Shown: piece after piece, positions 35,594 through 45,218 of the stretch
Position numbering within the stretch: the first letter of the stretch is position 1
Layout: every line of letters starts with the position of its first letter
NCBI RefSeq assembly: GCF_014196635.1
Contig: NZ_JACIEB010000004.1
Span: forward strand, 284,083 to 348,082
Length of the DNA: 64,000 bases
Source: Sphingobium fontiphilum
Lineage (GTDB): Bacteria; Pseudomonadota; Alphaproteobacteria; Sphingomonadales; Sphingomonadaceae
Direction: 5' to 3'
The notes under the pieces: generated by a model
What the model saw: only the letters and a program-made list of their open reading frames with translations
Databases searched by the model: none
What the model was told of the DNA's origin: nothing
Program-made: the position numbers and the translations under genes

Positions 35594-37636
35594 TCACCAG
35601 ATTTTCACGCGGTCCTTCGGGGCCAGATAGAGCGCCTCGCCCGCCCTGGGCTTGAAGGCGTCATACCAGGCGTCGAAATTGCGCACGATGTCGGCGCGAT
35701 AGCGCGATGGGCTGTGCGGATCGGTGATGAGCCGCTGGCGCAGATTGGCCTCGCGATAATTGCGCCGCCACACCTGCGCCCAGCCCAGGAAGAAACGCTG
35801 GTCGCCGGTCAGCCCGTCGATCACCGGCGCGGGCTTGCCGCCCAGCGAGGCATGATAGGCGTCGAGCGCCACCGACAGCCCGGCCAGGTCGCCGATATTT
35901 TCGCCCAGGGTGAAGGCGCCCTGCACATGCGCGTCGGGGAAGGGGGCATAGGCGTCATATTGCTTGACCAGATCGCCGGTCAGCGCCTTGAACTTGGCGA
36001 GGTCGGCCTCGCTCCACCATTGGTTGAGCTTGCCCTTCTCGTCATATTTCGCGCCCTGATCGTCGAAATGATGGCTGATTTCATGGCCGATCACCGCGCC
36101 GATGCCGCCATAGTTGACCGCCGGGTCGGCATGGGGATCGAAGAAGGGCGGTTGCAGGATGGCGGCGGGGAAGACGATTTCCACCATGCCGAAATTGGCG
36201 TAGGCGTTCACCTCCATCGGCGTCATATGCCATTCGCCCCGGTCGATGGGCTGGCCCAGCTTGGCGACGTCGCGGTCAAAGGCGAACTGTTTGGCGCGCA
36301 TGGCGTTGCCCAGCAGATCGTCGGGCGCGACCGTCAGCGCGGAATAATCGATCCATTTGTCGGGATAGCCGATCTTGGGCGTGAAGGCGGCCAGCTTGGC
36401 GCGGGCGCGTTCTTTGGTGGCGTCGCCCATCCATGGCAGGGCGTCGATGCGGCGGCCCATGGCGGCCAGAACATTCTTGACCAGAACATCCATCGCCGCC
36501 TTGGTTTCCGGGGGGAAATGGCGGGCGACATAGACCTTGCCCACTTCCTCGCCCATCGCGTCGGTGACGAAATTGACGGCGCGCTTCCACCGATCCTCGC
36601 GCTGGGGCGTGCCCGACAATATGGTGCCATTGAAAGCGAAGTCGGCCGCGCCGACGGCATCGGGCAATTGTTCGGCATAGGCGTGCAGGCTGCGCACGAT
36701 CAGCGCGTCACGCAGCACGGCCAGCGGCGCCCGGGCGATCAAAGCGGCTTCGCCCGTCAGGGCGCTGGGCTGCGACACCAGCACTTGCGTGGCGGCGATC
36801 TTGTTGGCGGCGAGCCAGCCGGCAAAGTCGAAGCCGGGCGCGGCGCTGGTCAGCTGCGCCAGCGTCATCTTGTTATAGACCTTGTCGGCGTCGCGGCTGT
36901 CGACGCGGGTCCAGTGAACCCTGGCGATCTCGGTTTCGAACGCCAGCAGCGCCTGCGCCCGCGCCTTTGCGTCGCTCTCGCCCGCCAACGTCAGCATCTT
37001 TTCCAGAAAGCCGGCATAGGCGGCCCGGGTTTCCGCCATCTTGGCGTCTTCGCTCAGATAATAATCGCGGTCGGGCAGGCCCAGGCCGCCTTGGGTCAGG
37101 GTGACGATATAGTTGTCGGGATCCTTGTCGTCCTGCCCCACATAAAGGCCAAAAGGCGCGCCGACGCCCGATCGGGTCGCCTGCGCGGCAAGCGCGGCAT
37201 AGCCGGCCCTGTCCTGAAGCGCGCGGACCTGATCGAGCCAGGGGGCGATGGGGGCCATGCCCTTTGCCTCCACAGCGGCTTCATCCATGAAACTGGCATA
37301 GGCGGCGCCGATCTTGCTGGCGGGGTCGGCCTTCGCCTCCTCCAATATGGCGTGGGTGCGCGCCTGCGACAGGTCCGCCAGCACGTGGAAGGCGCCGAAA
37401 TTGGACTTGTCCTCGGGGATCGGCGTGGCCTTCGCCCAGCCGCCATTGGCATAGTCATAAAAATCGTCGCCCGGCTTCACGCCCTTGTCCATGCCGGTGA
37501 GGTCAAAGCCGAAGCTGCCGATTTCCGGCTTTCCGGCGGCGGGGGCCTGCGTGGCGGCGGGTTTGGTCCCGGCCTGCGCCGTCACGGCGGAAAGCGCCAG
37601 CGCCATGGCGGCGGTGGCGTGCAACATCTTTTTCAT
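35594..37636 (-). CDS. Secreted M13 family (neprilysin-like) zinc metallopeptidase
   Basis: About 680 residues with a signal peptide (MLHATAAMALALSAVTAQA). The zinc site VIGHEISHHFDDQGAKYD (HExxH) and third ligand region FTLGENIGDLAGLSVAL are intact, as are NAYANFGMVEIVFPAAIL and the C-terminal WRRNYREANLRQRL with RYRADIVRNFDAWYDAF. It probably degrades peptides in the periplasm or outside. ATG 37636 follows AAGGGACGC. It sits between bioD and bioA, with no evident link to biotin. Confidence 0.93.
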   Translation of the reverse strand: MKKMLHATAAMALALSAVTAQAGTKPAATQAPAAGKPEIGSFGFDLTGMDKGVKPGDDFYDYANGGWAKATPIPEDKSNFGAFHVLADLSQARTHAILEEAKADPASKIGAAYASFMDEAAVEAKGMAPIAPWLDQVRALQDRAGYAALAAQATRSGVGAPFGLYVGQDDKDPDNYIVTLTQGGLGLPDRDYYLSEDAKMAETRAAYAGFLEKMLTLAGESDAKARAQALLAFETEIARVHWTRVDSRDADKVYNKMTLAQLTSAAPGFDFAGWLAANKIAATQVLVSQPSALTGEAALIARAPLAVLRDALIVRSLHAYAEQLPDAVGAADFAFNGTILSGTPQREDRWKRAVNFVTDAMGEEVGKVYVARHFPPETKAAMDVLVKNVLAAMGRRIDALPWMGDATKERARAKLAAFTPKIGYPDKWIDYSALTVAPDDLLGNAMRAKQFAFDRDVAKLGQPIDRGEWHMTPMEVNAYANFGMVEIVFPAAILQPPFFDPHADPAVNYGGIGAVIGHEISHHFDDQGAKYDEKGKLNQWWSEADLAKFKALTGDLVKQYDAYAPFPDAHVQGAFTLGENIGDLAGLSVALDAYHASLGGKPAPVIDGLTGDQRFFLGWAQVWRRNYREANLRQRLITDPHSPSRYRADIVRNFDAWYDAFKPRAGEALYLAPKDRVKIW

Positions 37637-37755
37637 CAAGCGTCCCTTGCTTAATCATGTTCGGGGCGAAGCCCTAATGGGCTGAGTTGGAACCGCGCGC
37701 GCCGCCAAGTCCATGTCGTTGGTCGAAAGCTGAAGCGCCCCGCTCGAAAATCCGG

Positions 37756-38385
37756 TCAGCCAAGGGTCAGCGGCGACAGGTCGATATGGTCGCGGAAGGC
37801 CCGGGCCAGCGTGTCGCGGTTCAGCGGATCGAGGCGCGGCAGGCGACCCAGCGAGGGCAAACCGGCGATGGCCGGAATGATGCGCTCATTTTCCTCATGG
37901 GCGTCGCCGATGAAGGCGATGCCGGCCACGGGCACGCCGCGCGCGCGCAGCGCCTCGATCGACAACAGGCTGTGGTTGATCGTGCCCAGCGTCGTGCGCG
38001 CGCAAACAATGGCGGGCAGGCCCCAGCGCGCGAACATGTCGGCGATCAGCATGTCGGGCGTCAACGGCACCAGCACGCCGCCTGCGCCCTCCACCACCAG
38101 CGGCCCGTCGACGGGGGGCAGCGCAAGGCGGTCGGCGTCGATGCGAACCCCGTCGATCCGCGCGGCCAGATGGGGGGATGCGGGCGTGGCGAGGCGATAG
38201 GCTTCGGGCAGGATATGATCGGGGGCGAGGCCGGAAAGCTGCGCCACCGTTTCCCGGTCGCCGCCATCGGCCGTTCCCGCCTGCACCGGCTTCCAGTAAT
38301 AGCCGCCCAAAGCGGCGGCGAGACCGGCGGCGAACACCGTCTTGCCGATGTCGGTGTCGGTGCCGGTGACGATGACGCCCTTCAT
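37756..38385 (-). CDS. bioD: Dethiobiotin synthetase
   Basis: A 209-residue ATP-dependent carboxylase closing the ureido ring of dethiobiotin. P-loop VTGTDTDIGKTVFAAGLA, YYWKPVQAG (with the catalytic Lys) and VVEGAGGVLVPL are the BioD signatures. The start ATG overlaps the bioF stop (ATGA), so bioF-bioD translation is coupled. The C-terminus is short and ends IDLSPLTLG. Confidence 0.95.
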   Translation of the reverse strand: MKGVIVTGTDTDIGKTVFAAGLAAALGGYYWKPVQAGTADGGDRETVAQLSGLAPDHILPEAYRLATPASPHLAARIDGVRIDADRLALPPVDGPLVVEGAGGVLVPLTPDMLIADMFARWGLPAIVCARTTLGTINHSLLSIEALRARGVPVAGIAFIGDAHEENERIIPAIAGLPSLGRLPRLDPLNRDTLARAFRDHIDLSPLTLG

Positions 38386-39506
38386 CGCAGCGCCTGCCGC
38401 AAAGCATCGCCCAGCGCGTGGACGTCGGGCCGCCCGACATTCAGCGTCAGCGAAATGCGCAGCCGCGCCGTGCCTGCCGGAACGGTGGGCGGACGAATGC
38501 CGCGCACGTCGAATCCGGCCTCCTGCAAGGTCTGCGCCGTCGCCATCGCGCGTTTGTCGTCGCCCAGAATGACCGGAATGATCTGACTGCGCGGACGGGG
38601 CAGGCCCAGCGGCTGGCAGATCGCCTCGGCAGCGTCCTGCCGTATCACCGACAGCCGGTCGCGGCGATTGTCGGCCCGTTCGATCCGGTCGATCGCCGCG
38701 CCGACCGCAACCGCCATCAGCGGCGAGGGCGCGGTCGAATAAATGAACGGGCGGGCGCGGTTGACCAGATAGTCGATATAGAGGCGCGGGCCGCAGACCA
38801 GCGCCCCCTCCACACCCATCGCCTTGCCGCAGGTGTGCAGCGTGACGACGTTGTCCGCGCCATCCAGCCCGGCGGAAAGCCCCCGGCCGCCGGGGCCGAA
38901 CACGCCGGTGCCATGGGCTTCGTCGAGCAGCAGCATGGCGTCGTGCCGCGCCGCGATGGCGGTCAGTTCGGCCAGCGGGGCCATGTCGCCATCCATCGAA
39001 TAGAGCGTCTCGACGCCGATCCAGACGCAGCCCTTGCCCCCTTCCCTGCGCCAGGCGGCGATGATGTCGGCGAAGCTCTGCGCGTCATTGTGGCGGGCGA
39101 GCAGCGTCGTCGCTTTCGACCGGGCCATGCCGTCATGCGCGCTGGCGTGGATCAGTTCGTCCGCGACGATCAGGTCGCCGCGCTGGGGCAGCGCGCCATA
39201 GACCGCCAGATTGGCGGCGAAGCCATTGGCCATGAACAGGGCGGCGGGGGTGCGGAAAAATTCCGCCGCGCGCGCTTCGACCGCTTCATGTTCGGGCGCG
39301 TTTCCGCGCAACAGGCGCGATCCGCCGGAGCCGACCGGCACGCCGCGCGCCACTGCGTCCGCGACCGATTGTGCAATGATGGGATCGCGCGAAAAGCCCA
39401 GATAGTCGTTGGAGGCGAAATCCCGGCCCGAACGCGGAATCAACCGGCGCAATCGGCCGCGGGCTTCCAGCGCGGCCAGTTGCCTGGCGTGGGGTGCATC
39501 CTTCAT
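38382..39506 (-). CDS. bioF: 8-amino-7-oxononanoate synthase
   Basis: A 374-residue alpha-oxoamine synthase joining pimeloyl thioester and alanine. FASNDYLGFSRDP, VGSGGSRLLRGNAPEHEAVE, LLDEAHGTGVFGPGGRG (PLP Asp) and LHTCGKAMGVEGALV (Schiff-base Lys) are all present. It is the first gene of the bioF-bioD pair; a 182-bp region separates it from the divergent alcohol dehydrogenase, and no BirA- or BioR-type operator was recognised there. Confidence 0.96.
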   Translation of the reverse strand: MKDAPHARQLAALEARGRLRRLIPRSGRDFASNDYLGFSRDPIIAQSVADAVARGVPVGSGGSRLLRGNAPEHEAVEARAAEFFRTPAALFMANGFAANLAVYGALPQRGDLIVADELIHASAHDGMARSKATTLLARHNDAQSFADIIAAWRREGGKGCVWIGVETLYSMDGDMAPLAELTAIAARHDAMLLLDEAHGTGVFGPGGRGLSAGLDGADNVVTLHTCGKAMGVEGALVCGPRLYIDYLVNRARPFIYSTAPSPLMAVAVGAAIDRIERADNRRDRLSVIRQDAAEAICQPLGLPRPRSQIIPVILGDDKRAMATAQTLQEAGFDVRGIRPPTVPAGTARLRISLTLNVGRPDVHALGDALRQALR

Positions 39507-39688
39507 GGCCGGGCGCTATAGGCCGGTCGAAGCGGGCGGACAAGCGGCGAGGCCATGGTGCGCCATCTTGAAATCATGCTGCGCCGCAAACATATGTTGC
39601 GTTCCCGCCCCCCTGTCATTTTTTGGCCTCCTGCGGGCGAATTATTTCATACCCTCGATTATCGTGCCTAACATTCAGGGAGTCCCCC

Positions 39689-40741
39689 ATGCTGACCAAG
39701 GCCTTTGGCGCCTATGCCGCCGACAAGCCCGTTGAACCCATGGACATTGAACGCCGCGCGCCCGGCCCTCACGATGTCGCCATCGCCATCGCCTATTGCG
39801 GCATTTGCCATTCCGACCTGCATCAGGTGCGCAGCGAATGGGCTGGAACACTTTATCCCTGCGTTCCGGGCCATGAAATCGTCGGCCATGTGACCGCCGT
39901 CGGCGATCATGTGACGCAATTCAAGGTCGGCGACACGGTCGGCGTCGGCTGCTTGGTCGACAGTTGCCAGCATTGCGCGTCCTGCGATGAAGGGCTGGAG
40001 CAATATTGCGAGAACGGCTTCGTCGGTACTTATAACGGCCCGACCACCGATACCCCCGGCCATACGCTGGGCGGCTATTCCCAGCATATCGTCGTCAATG
40101 ACAAGTTCGTGCTGAAGGTCAGCCATGCCGAGGATCAACTGGCGGCGGTTGCGCCCCTGCTGTGCGCGGGCATCACCACCTGGTCGCCGCTGCGCCACTG
40201 GAAGGTCGGGCCGGGGCAGAAGGTCGGCATCGTCGGCATTGGCGGCCTTGGCCATATGGGCGTGAAGCTGGCCCATGCGCTGGGCGCCCATGTCGTCGCC
40301 TTCACCACGTCGGAGTCCAAGCGTCAGGACGCGCTGGATCTGGGCGCGGACGAGGTCGTCGTGTCGCGCAACGCGGAAGAAATGCAGGCCCATGCCGGCA
40401 GTTTCCACTTCATCCTGAACACGGTCGCGGCCAGCCATGATCTGGACGCTTTCACCATGTTGCTGAAGCGCGACGGCACCATGTGCCTGGCCGGCGTGCC
40501 CGAACATGCCCACCCGTCGCCCAATGTCGGGGTGCTGATCTTTGGCCGCAAGGCCATTGCCGGATCGCTGATCGGCGGCATTGGCGAGACGCAGGAGATG
40601 CTCGATTTCTGTGCCGAAAAGGGCATCGTCGCGGACATCGAGATGGTGTCGGCGCAGCAGATCGAGCAAGCCTATGAACGGATGCAGAAGAGCGACGTCA
40701 AATATCGCTTCGTCATCGACAGCGCGACGATGAGCGCCTGA
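39689..40741 (+). CDS. Zinc-dependent NAD(P) alcohol dehydrogenase (cinnamyl/YahK-type)
   Basis: A 350-residue medium-chain dehydrogenase. Catalytic zinc ligands are Cys in YCGICHSDLHQVR, His in VPGHEIVGHV and a later Cys; the structural zinc cysteines are seen in CQHCASCDEGLEQYCENG. The nucleotide fold GIVGIGGLGHMGVKLA follows, with TTSESKR after the second strand, suggesting NADPH preference. It probably reduces a range of aldehydes. ATG 39689 follows TCAGGGAG. It converges on the S9 peptidase, with a hairpin between the two stops. Confidence 0.92.
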   Translation: MLTKAFGAYAADKPVEPMDIERRAPGPHDVAIAIAYCGICHSDLHQVRSEWAGTLYPCVPGHEIVGHVTAVGDHVTQFKVGDTVGVGCLVDSCQHCASCDEGLEQYCENGFVGTYNGPTTDTPGHTLGGYSQHIVVNDKFVLKVSHAEDQLAAVAPLLCAGITTWSPLRHWKVGPGQKVGIVGIGGLGHMGVKLAHALGAHVVAFTTSESKRQDALDLGADEVVVSRNAEEMQAHAGSFHFILNTVAASHDLDAFTMLLKRDGTMCLAGVPEHAHPSPNVGVLIFGRKAIAGSLIGGIGETQEMLDFCAEKGIVADIEMVSAQQIEQAYERMQKSDVKYRFVIDSATMSA

Positions 40742-40753
40742 CGTCCTGTAATG

Positions 40754-40778
40754 CCGGGGGCGACCCGTTCGCCCCCGG
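40754..40778. terminator. Bidirectional hairpin between convergent genes
   Basis: Perfect 10-bp stem CCGGGGGCGA / TCGCCCCCGG with loop CCCGT lies 13 bp after the dehydrogenase stop and 5 bp beyond the convergent S9 peptidase stop. There is no T-tail on either side, so it may act as a transcript-end stabiliser or a weak terminator. Confidence 0.5.
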
Positions 40779-40782
40779 ACGA

Positions 40783-42768
40783 TCAGGCCGGATTATGGTC
40801 CTTCAGGAAGGCGTCCATGCGCTGGAGAAATTCCAGCCGGTCCGCCTCGCGCGAGAAATGATGGTCGGCCTCCGGTTGTTCGACATAGATATAGTCCCGC
40901 CCTTCGGCCTTGCCCGCGGCTTTCAGCTTTTCCGCCATTTTGCGTGACTGGTCGACGCGCACGCGCCGATCTTTCTTGCCGTGCATCAACAGGATAGGCG
41001 TCGAGAATTGCGCCGCGAAGTTGATCGGCGAAACGGCGGCGAAATCGGGCGCCTGTTCCTTCATCCAGTCCCTGCGCGTGCCGCTGTTCAGAAAACGGCG
41101 GTCATAACGCATCATCGCCGCCAGATCGGACACGCCGGCATAGGATATGGCGCAGCGATATTTGTCGCCATTGCGCTGCGCCGCCCGCATCGCCGCATAA
41201 CCGCCATAGGATGCGCCGGCAATGCAGACGCGCCCGGCGTCGGCGATGCCTTGCGCCACGGCCCAGTCGACCGCGTCGTCCAGATCGTCCTGCATGGCAA
41301 GGCCCCATTGTCCCTCGCCCTTTTCAGCGAAGGCCGTGCCATAGCCTGACGATCCCCGATAATTGGGTTGCAGCACCGCGTAGCCGCGCCACGCCAGAAA
41401 CTGCGCCCACCAGTCCCAGCTTTCATAATCGCGCGCGAACGGGCCGCCATGGGGCAACAGGATCATCGGCAGCTTCTGAGCGTCCCGGCCGCTCGGCAGG
41501 GTCAGCACGGCTGCGATCTCCAGCCCGTCGCGCGCCTTGTATCTTATGGTCTTCACCGGGGAGAGGCGCGCCTTGCCGCGGAAACGGCCATTCACCGCCG
41601 ACAGGAAATTCATCACTCCGCCGGAAGTGTCGTAATAATAATAAGCGCCCGGCAGGTCGGGCCGGTCGACCAGCACGATCAGCCGCTGCTTGTCGCGGCT
41701 GGAGGAAACGATCCGCGCCCGACGGTCGCCGACGGCCTTGTCGAGGTCGGCCTGAATTTTTGCAATATTGGCGTCGAACCAGTGCACGCCCGGCGCATCG
41801 GCGATGTAGCGCACCCCCGCCAGCGCCGACCCGCTGCTGTCGGGTATGATGCCGCCCAGATCGAAGCCGGGCATCGAGAAAATCTTGTTGCCCAATTCCA
41901 GCGTCTGGAGATTGAATTCATAAAGATCGTCGGCGCCGTCGCGATCATCATAGGCGATGGCGCGCGTGGGATCGGCGGAGAACAACTGGGGCACGATCAG
42001 CGATTCGTCCCGTTTCCTGTCGGCGCGGTCGACGACGCGGAAAGCCGTTTTCGAATCCGGCCGATAAAGCAGCTTGGCCGTCCGGCTGCTGTCGACATAG
42101 CCGACGCCCATCCGGACCACGCCCGCCGCATCGGCATACCAGCCATGCACATAGTCATGCGAGGCGACGATGGTGCGCATCCGGCCGGTCGTCACGTCGA
42201 CCTCGTCCACCTGCGGCCAGAAGCCCTTCATATTGCTGTAGATGGATGTCTGGTATGAGAGGAGGATGCGCGGGCTGCCGTCCTGCGCGACCCAGATGAC
42301 GTCGTCGGCGTTCTGGGCGGCGACGTTCTTGGCCAGCAAATATGATTTGGCGCCGTCGCGATTCACGCTGGCGACGCGGCTGATATACCAGGGCATGCCC
42401 TCGACTGTCGCCTCGGCGCCGACGCCGACGATCAGCCATTCGTCATTGACCCAGCGCCACCAGTTCAGGTCGTTTTCGCCCAGGCCGAGCGTACGTATGC
42501 GATTGGGCCCTTCGGCGATGTCGGCGATCACCAGCTTCTGCACCCCGTCCACCGCGACCCGGGTGGCCAGATGCAACCCGTCGGGCGACAGGATGGGCGC
42601 ATCCATGAGGGGCAGGGCGGCGAAGTCTTCCAGCTTCCATTGGGGGGCGGCGGCGGGCGCGGCGCTGGCGGCGGCCTGTGGCGTCGCGCCGTCCGGGCTT
42701 GTTTGGGCGATGGCGGCTTCACACCCGATAGCGGCGATCCCCGCCAGAAGTCCCGCGACAATCTTCAT
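40783..42768 (-). CDS. S9 family (prolyl oligopeptidase/acylaminoacyl-type) peptidase
   Basis: About 661 residues. A signal peptide (MKIVAGLLAGIAAIGC) is followed by a beta-propeller region and a C-terminal alpha/beta-hydrolase domain with nucleophile CIAGASYGGYAAMRAA, acid Asp in LLMHGKKDRRV and His in PEADHHFSREAD. Upstream, LPHGGPFARDYESWDWW is the family oxyanion/HG motif. Probably periplasmic. ATG 42768 was chosen because the extra 21 residues upstream cross the terminator of hppA. Confidence 0.92.
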   Translation of the reverse strand: MKIVAGLLAGIAAIGCEAAIAQTSPDGATPQAAASAAPAAAPQWKLEDFAALPLMDAPILSPDGLHLATRVAVDGVQKLVIADIAEGPNRIRTLGLGENDLNWWRWVNDEWLIVGVGAEATVEGMPWYISRVASVNRDGAKSYLLAKNVAAQNADDVIWVAQDGSPRILLSYQTSIYSNMKGFWPQVDEVDVTTGRMRTIVASHDYVHGWYADAAGVVRMGVGYVDSSRTAKLLYRPDSKTAFRVVDRADRKRDESLIVPQLFSADPTRAIAYDDRDGADDLYEFNLQTLELGNKIFSMPGFDLGGIIPDSSGSALAGVRYIADAPGVHWFDANIAKIQADLDKAVGDRRARIVSSSRDKQRLIVLVDRPDLPGAYYYYDTSGGVMNFLSAVNGRFRGKARLSPVKTIRYKARDGLEIAAVLTLPSGRDAQKLPMILLPHGGPFARDYESWDWWAQFLAWRGYAVLQPNYRGSSGYGTAFAEKGEGQWGLAMQDDLDDAVDWAVAQGIADAGRVCIAGASYGGYAAMRAAQRNGDKYRCAISYAGVSDLAAMMRYDRRFLNSGTRRDWMKEQAPDFAAVSPINFAAQFSTPILLMHGKKDRRVRVDQSRKMAEKLKAAGKAEGRDYIYVEQPEADHHFSREADRLEFLQRMDAFLKDHNPA

Positions 42769-42784
42769 CCCCGACCCCCGAAGT

Positions 42785-42820
42785 AAAACCGGCCCCGCCC
42801 GATGAATAGGGCGGGGCCGG
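42785..42820 (-). terminator. Intrinsic terminator downstream of hppA
   Basis: Twelve-bp perfect stem CCGGCCCCGCCC / GGGCGGGGCCGG (8-nt loop), followed on the minus strand by TTTTACTT. It lies between the hppA stop and the S9 peptidase start, separating the two same-strand genes into independent transcripts. Confidence 0.8.
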
Positions 42821-42858
42821 TCTGGCGTCACGAAAAAAGATGATTCAGATCGGTGGGA

Positions 42859-44982
42859 TCATCCGCCATGAGCCAGCGCGGCGAGCAGCAGCAGGGCGAC
42901 GATATTGGTGATCTTGATCATCGGGTTGACCGCCGGGCCCGCCGTGTCCTTATAGGGATCGCCCACGGTATCGCCGGTGACGGCCGCCTTGTGGGCTTCG
43001 CTGCCCTTGCCGCCATGGTTGCCGTCCTCGATATATTTCTTGGCATTGTCCCATGCGCCGCCGCCGCTGGTCATCGACAGGGCGACGAACAGGCCGGACA
43101 CGATGACGCCCAGCAGCAATGCGCCCAGTGCCGCAAAGCCGTTGGCGGTGCCCGCCACCGCGCTGATCGCGAAATAGACGACGATCGGCGCCAGCACCGG
43201 CAGCAGCGAGGGGACGATCATTTCCTTGATCGCCGCCTTGGTGACGAGGTCGACGGTGCGGGCGTAATCGGGCTTGCTGGTGCCGTCCATGATGCCGCTG
43301 TTGCTGGCGAACTGGTCGCGCACATCCTTCACCACGTCGCCCGCCGCACGGCCCACGGCGGTCATCCCCATCGCGCCGAACAGATAGGGCAGCAGCGCCC
43401 CCAGCAGCAGCCCGACGATGACATAGGGGTTGGACAGGCTGAAATCGACGGGTGCGACAAGGCCCAGCGCCGAATTATAGAATTTGAGGTCTTCGGTATA
43501 GGCGCCGAACAGCACCAGCGCGGCCAGGCCCGCCGATCCGATGGCATAACCCTTCGTCACCGCCTTGGTCGTGTTGCCCACCGCGTCGAGCGCGTCGGTC
43601 TTCACGCGGACGCTGTCGTCCAGATGGCTCATTTCGGCGATGCCGCCCGCATTGTCCGTCACCGGGCCATAGGCGTCCAGCGCGACGACCATGCCCGCCA
43701 GCGCCAGCATTGCCGTGGCGGCAAAGGCGATGCCGATCAGGCCCGCCAACTGGTGCGCGACGATGATGCCGACGACGATCACCAAAGTCGGCAGCGCGGT
43801 CGATTCCAGGCTGACGGCCAGACCCTGAATGACATTGGTGCCATGGCCGGTTTCCGACGCCTTGGCGATGGAGCGGACGGGGCGATAGCCGGTGCCGGTA
43901 TAATATTCGGTGATGACGACCAGCAGTCCGGTGACGCCCAGGCCCACCATCATCGACCAGAACAGCGCCATGCCGCTATGGCCGCCCGCGCCCTCCAGAT
44001 CGGCGCCGAACACCGCGTTCATGTCGCCCAGCGTGCGCCAGGTGACATAGTAGATGGCGGGAATGGAGAGCAGCGCCGTGGTCCAGAAGCCCTTGTAGAG
44101 CGCGCCCATGATCGACTGGCCCGACCCCAGCCGCACCATATAGGTGCCGATGATCGAGGTGATGATGCACACGCCGCCGACGATCAGCGGCAGCGTCATC
44201 AGCTTCATCAGAAAGGCGTTGTCGACGCCGGTGACGAGCAACGCGGTCAGCACCATGGTCGCGCCGACGGTGACGACATAGGTCTCGAACAGGTCGGCCG
44301 CCATGCCCGCGCAGTCGCCGACATTGTCGCCGACATTGTCCGCGATGACGGCGGGGTTGCGCGGATCGTCCTCCGGTATTCCGGCTTCGACCTTGCCCAC
44401 CAGGTCCGCGCCGACATCGGCCGCCTTGGTGAAGATGCCGCCGCCAAGCCGCGCGAAGATGGAGATGAGCGACGCGCCGAAGGCCAGCGCGACGAGGCTG
44501 TCGATGACCAGCCGGTCATCAGGGGCGTGGCCCGCAGGCCCCACGAGATACCAGAAGAAGACGCTGATCGCGAGCAAAGCGAGCCCCGCCACGAGCATCC
44601 CGGTGATCGCGCCCGCGCGGAAGGCGATGGTCAGGCCCTGTTGCAATGTGCCGCGACAGGCTTCGGCCGTGCGGACATTGGCGCGCACCGATATGTTCAT
44701 GCCGATAAAACCGGCCGCGCCAGACAGCACGGCCCCCAGCAGGAAGCCGACGGCCGAATAAAGGCCGAGAAAATAGCCTACCAGCACCGCCACGACCACG
44801 CCGACCATGGCGATGGTGGTATATTGACGGCCAAGATAAGCGCGCGCGCCCTCCTGAATGGCGCTTGCAATCGTCTGCATCGTTTCATTGCCCGCCGGAG
44901 CGGCCAGCACCTGCCTGCTGGTGAACAGGCCATAGAGCACGGCCAGCAGGCCGCACCCTATGGCGATGTATAATATCTGCAT
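42859..44982 (-). CDS. hppA: K+-insensitive membrane pyrophosphatase (H+ pump)
   Basis: A 707-residue polytopic enzyme coupling pyrophosphate hydrolysis to ion pumping. The catalytic loop [20 protein letters not shown] with [20 protein letters not shown] is intact, as is the second site [17 protein letters not shown] and [17 protein letters not shown]. The determinant position reads [16 protein letters not shown]: Lys instead of Ala marks the K+-independent, proton-pumping class. No auxiliary genes are expected. It starts at ATG 44982 and is followed by a strong terminator. Confidence 0.97.
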   Translation of the reverse strand: MQILYIAIGCGLLAVLYGLFTSRQVLAAPAGNETMQTIASAIQEGARAYLGRQYTTIAMVGVVVAVLVGYFLGLYSAVGFLLGAVLSGAAGFIGMNISVRANVRTAEACRGTLQQGLTIAFRAGAITGMLVAGLALLAISVFFWYLVGPAGHAPDDRLVIDSLVALAFGASLISIFARLGGGIFTKAADVGADLVGKVEAGIPEDDPRNPAVIADNVGDNVGDCAGMAADLFETYVVTVGATMVLTALLVTGVDNAFLMKLMTLPLIVGGVCIITSIIGTYMVRLGSGQSIMGALYKGFWTTALLSIPAIYYVTWRTLGDMNAVFGADLEGAGGHSGMALFWSMMVGLGVTGLLVVITEYYTGTGYRPVRSIAKASETGHGTNVIQGLAVSLESTALPTLVIVVGIIVAHQLAGLIGIAFAATAMLALAGMVVALDAYGPVTDNAGGIAEMSHLDDSVRVKTDALDAVGNTTKAVTKGYAIGSAGLAALVLFGAYTEDLKFYNSALGLVAPVDFSLSNPYVIVGLLLGALLPYLFGAMGMTAVGRAAGDVVKDVRDQFASNSGIMDGTSKPDYARTVDLVTKAAIKEMIVPSLLPVLAPIVVYFAISAVAGTANGFAALGALLLGVIVSGLFVALSMTSGGGAWDNAKKYIEDGNHGGKGSEAHKAAVTGDTVGDPYKDTAGPAVNPMIKITNIVALLLLAALAHGG

Positions 44983-45218
44983 GAGTGTTCCTCTCCCCTA
45001 TTTGTGTCTGTCATCGGCCGCTCCGCAAGGGATGACGGGCGGTCGAATGGCGTGAGCGCGGGCGGCCGGGCGCATCGCGCCCGGCATCGGCCACCGCATC
45101 AATCAGCAACAGGGTCACGCGCATGGGGCGGTCCAGCCGGGCTGAGAAAAGGACGGGCCAAAGCTACAGCCGCGACCGCGCGCGTCAAGCGGGTTGAAGG
45201 CCGGTCGTTGCGGAAGCG

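Noticed and set aside
35354..37654. 766-codon frame on the plus strand
   Set aside because: Antisense to the M13 peptidase and part of bioA; no recognisable domain.
42853..44973. 706-codon frame on the plus strand
   Set aside because: Complete antisense shadow of hppA with His/Gln/Asp-rich low-complexity translation.
45065..45085. Perfect hairpin GCCGGGCGC-ATC-GCGCCCGGC as thiL terminator
   Set aside because: It lies 130 bp beyond the stop and has no T-tail on either strand, so it is noted in the thiL entry but not called a terminator.
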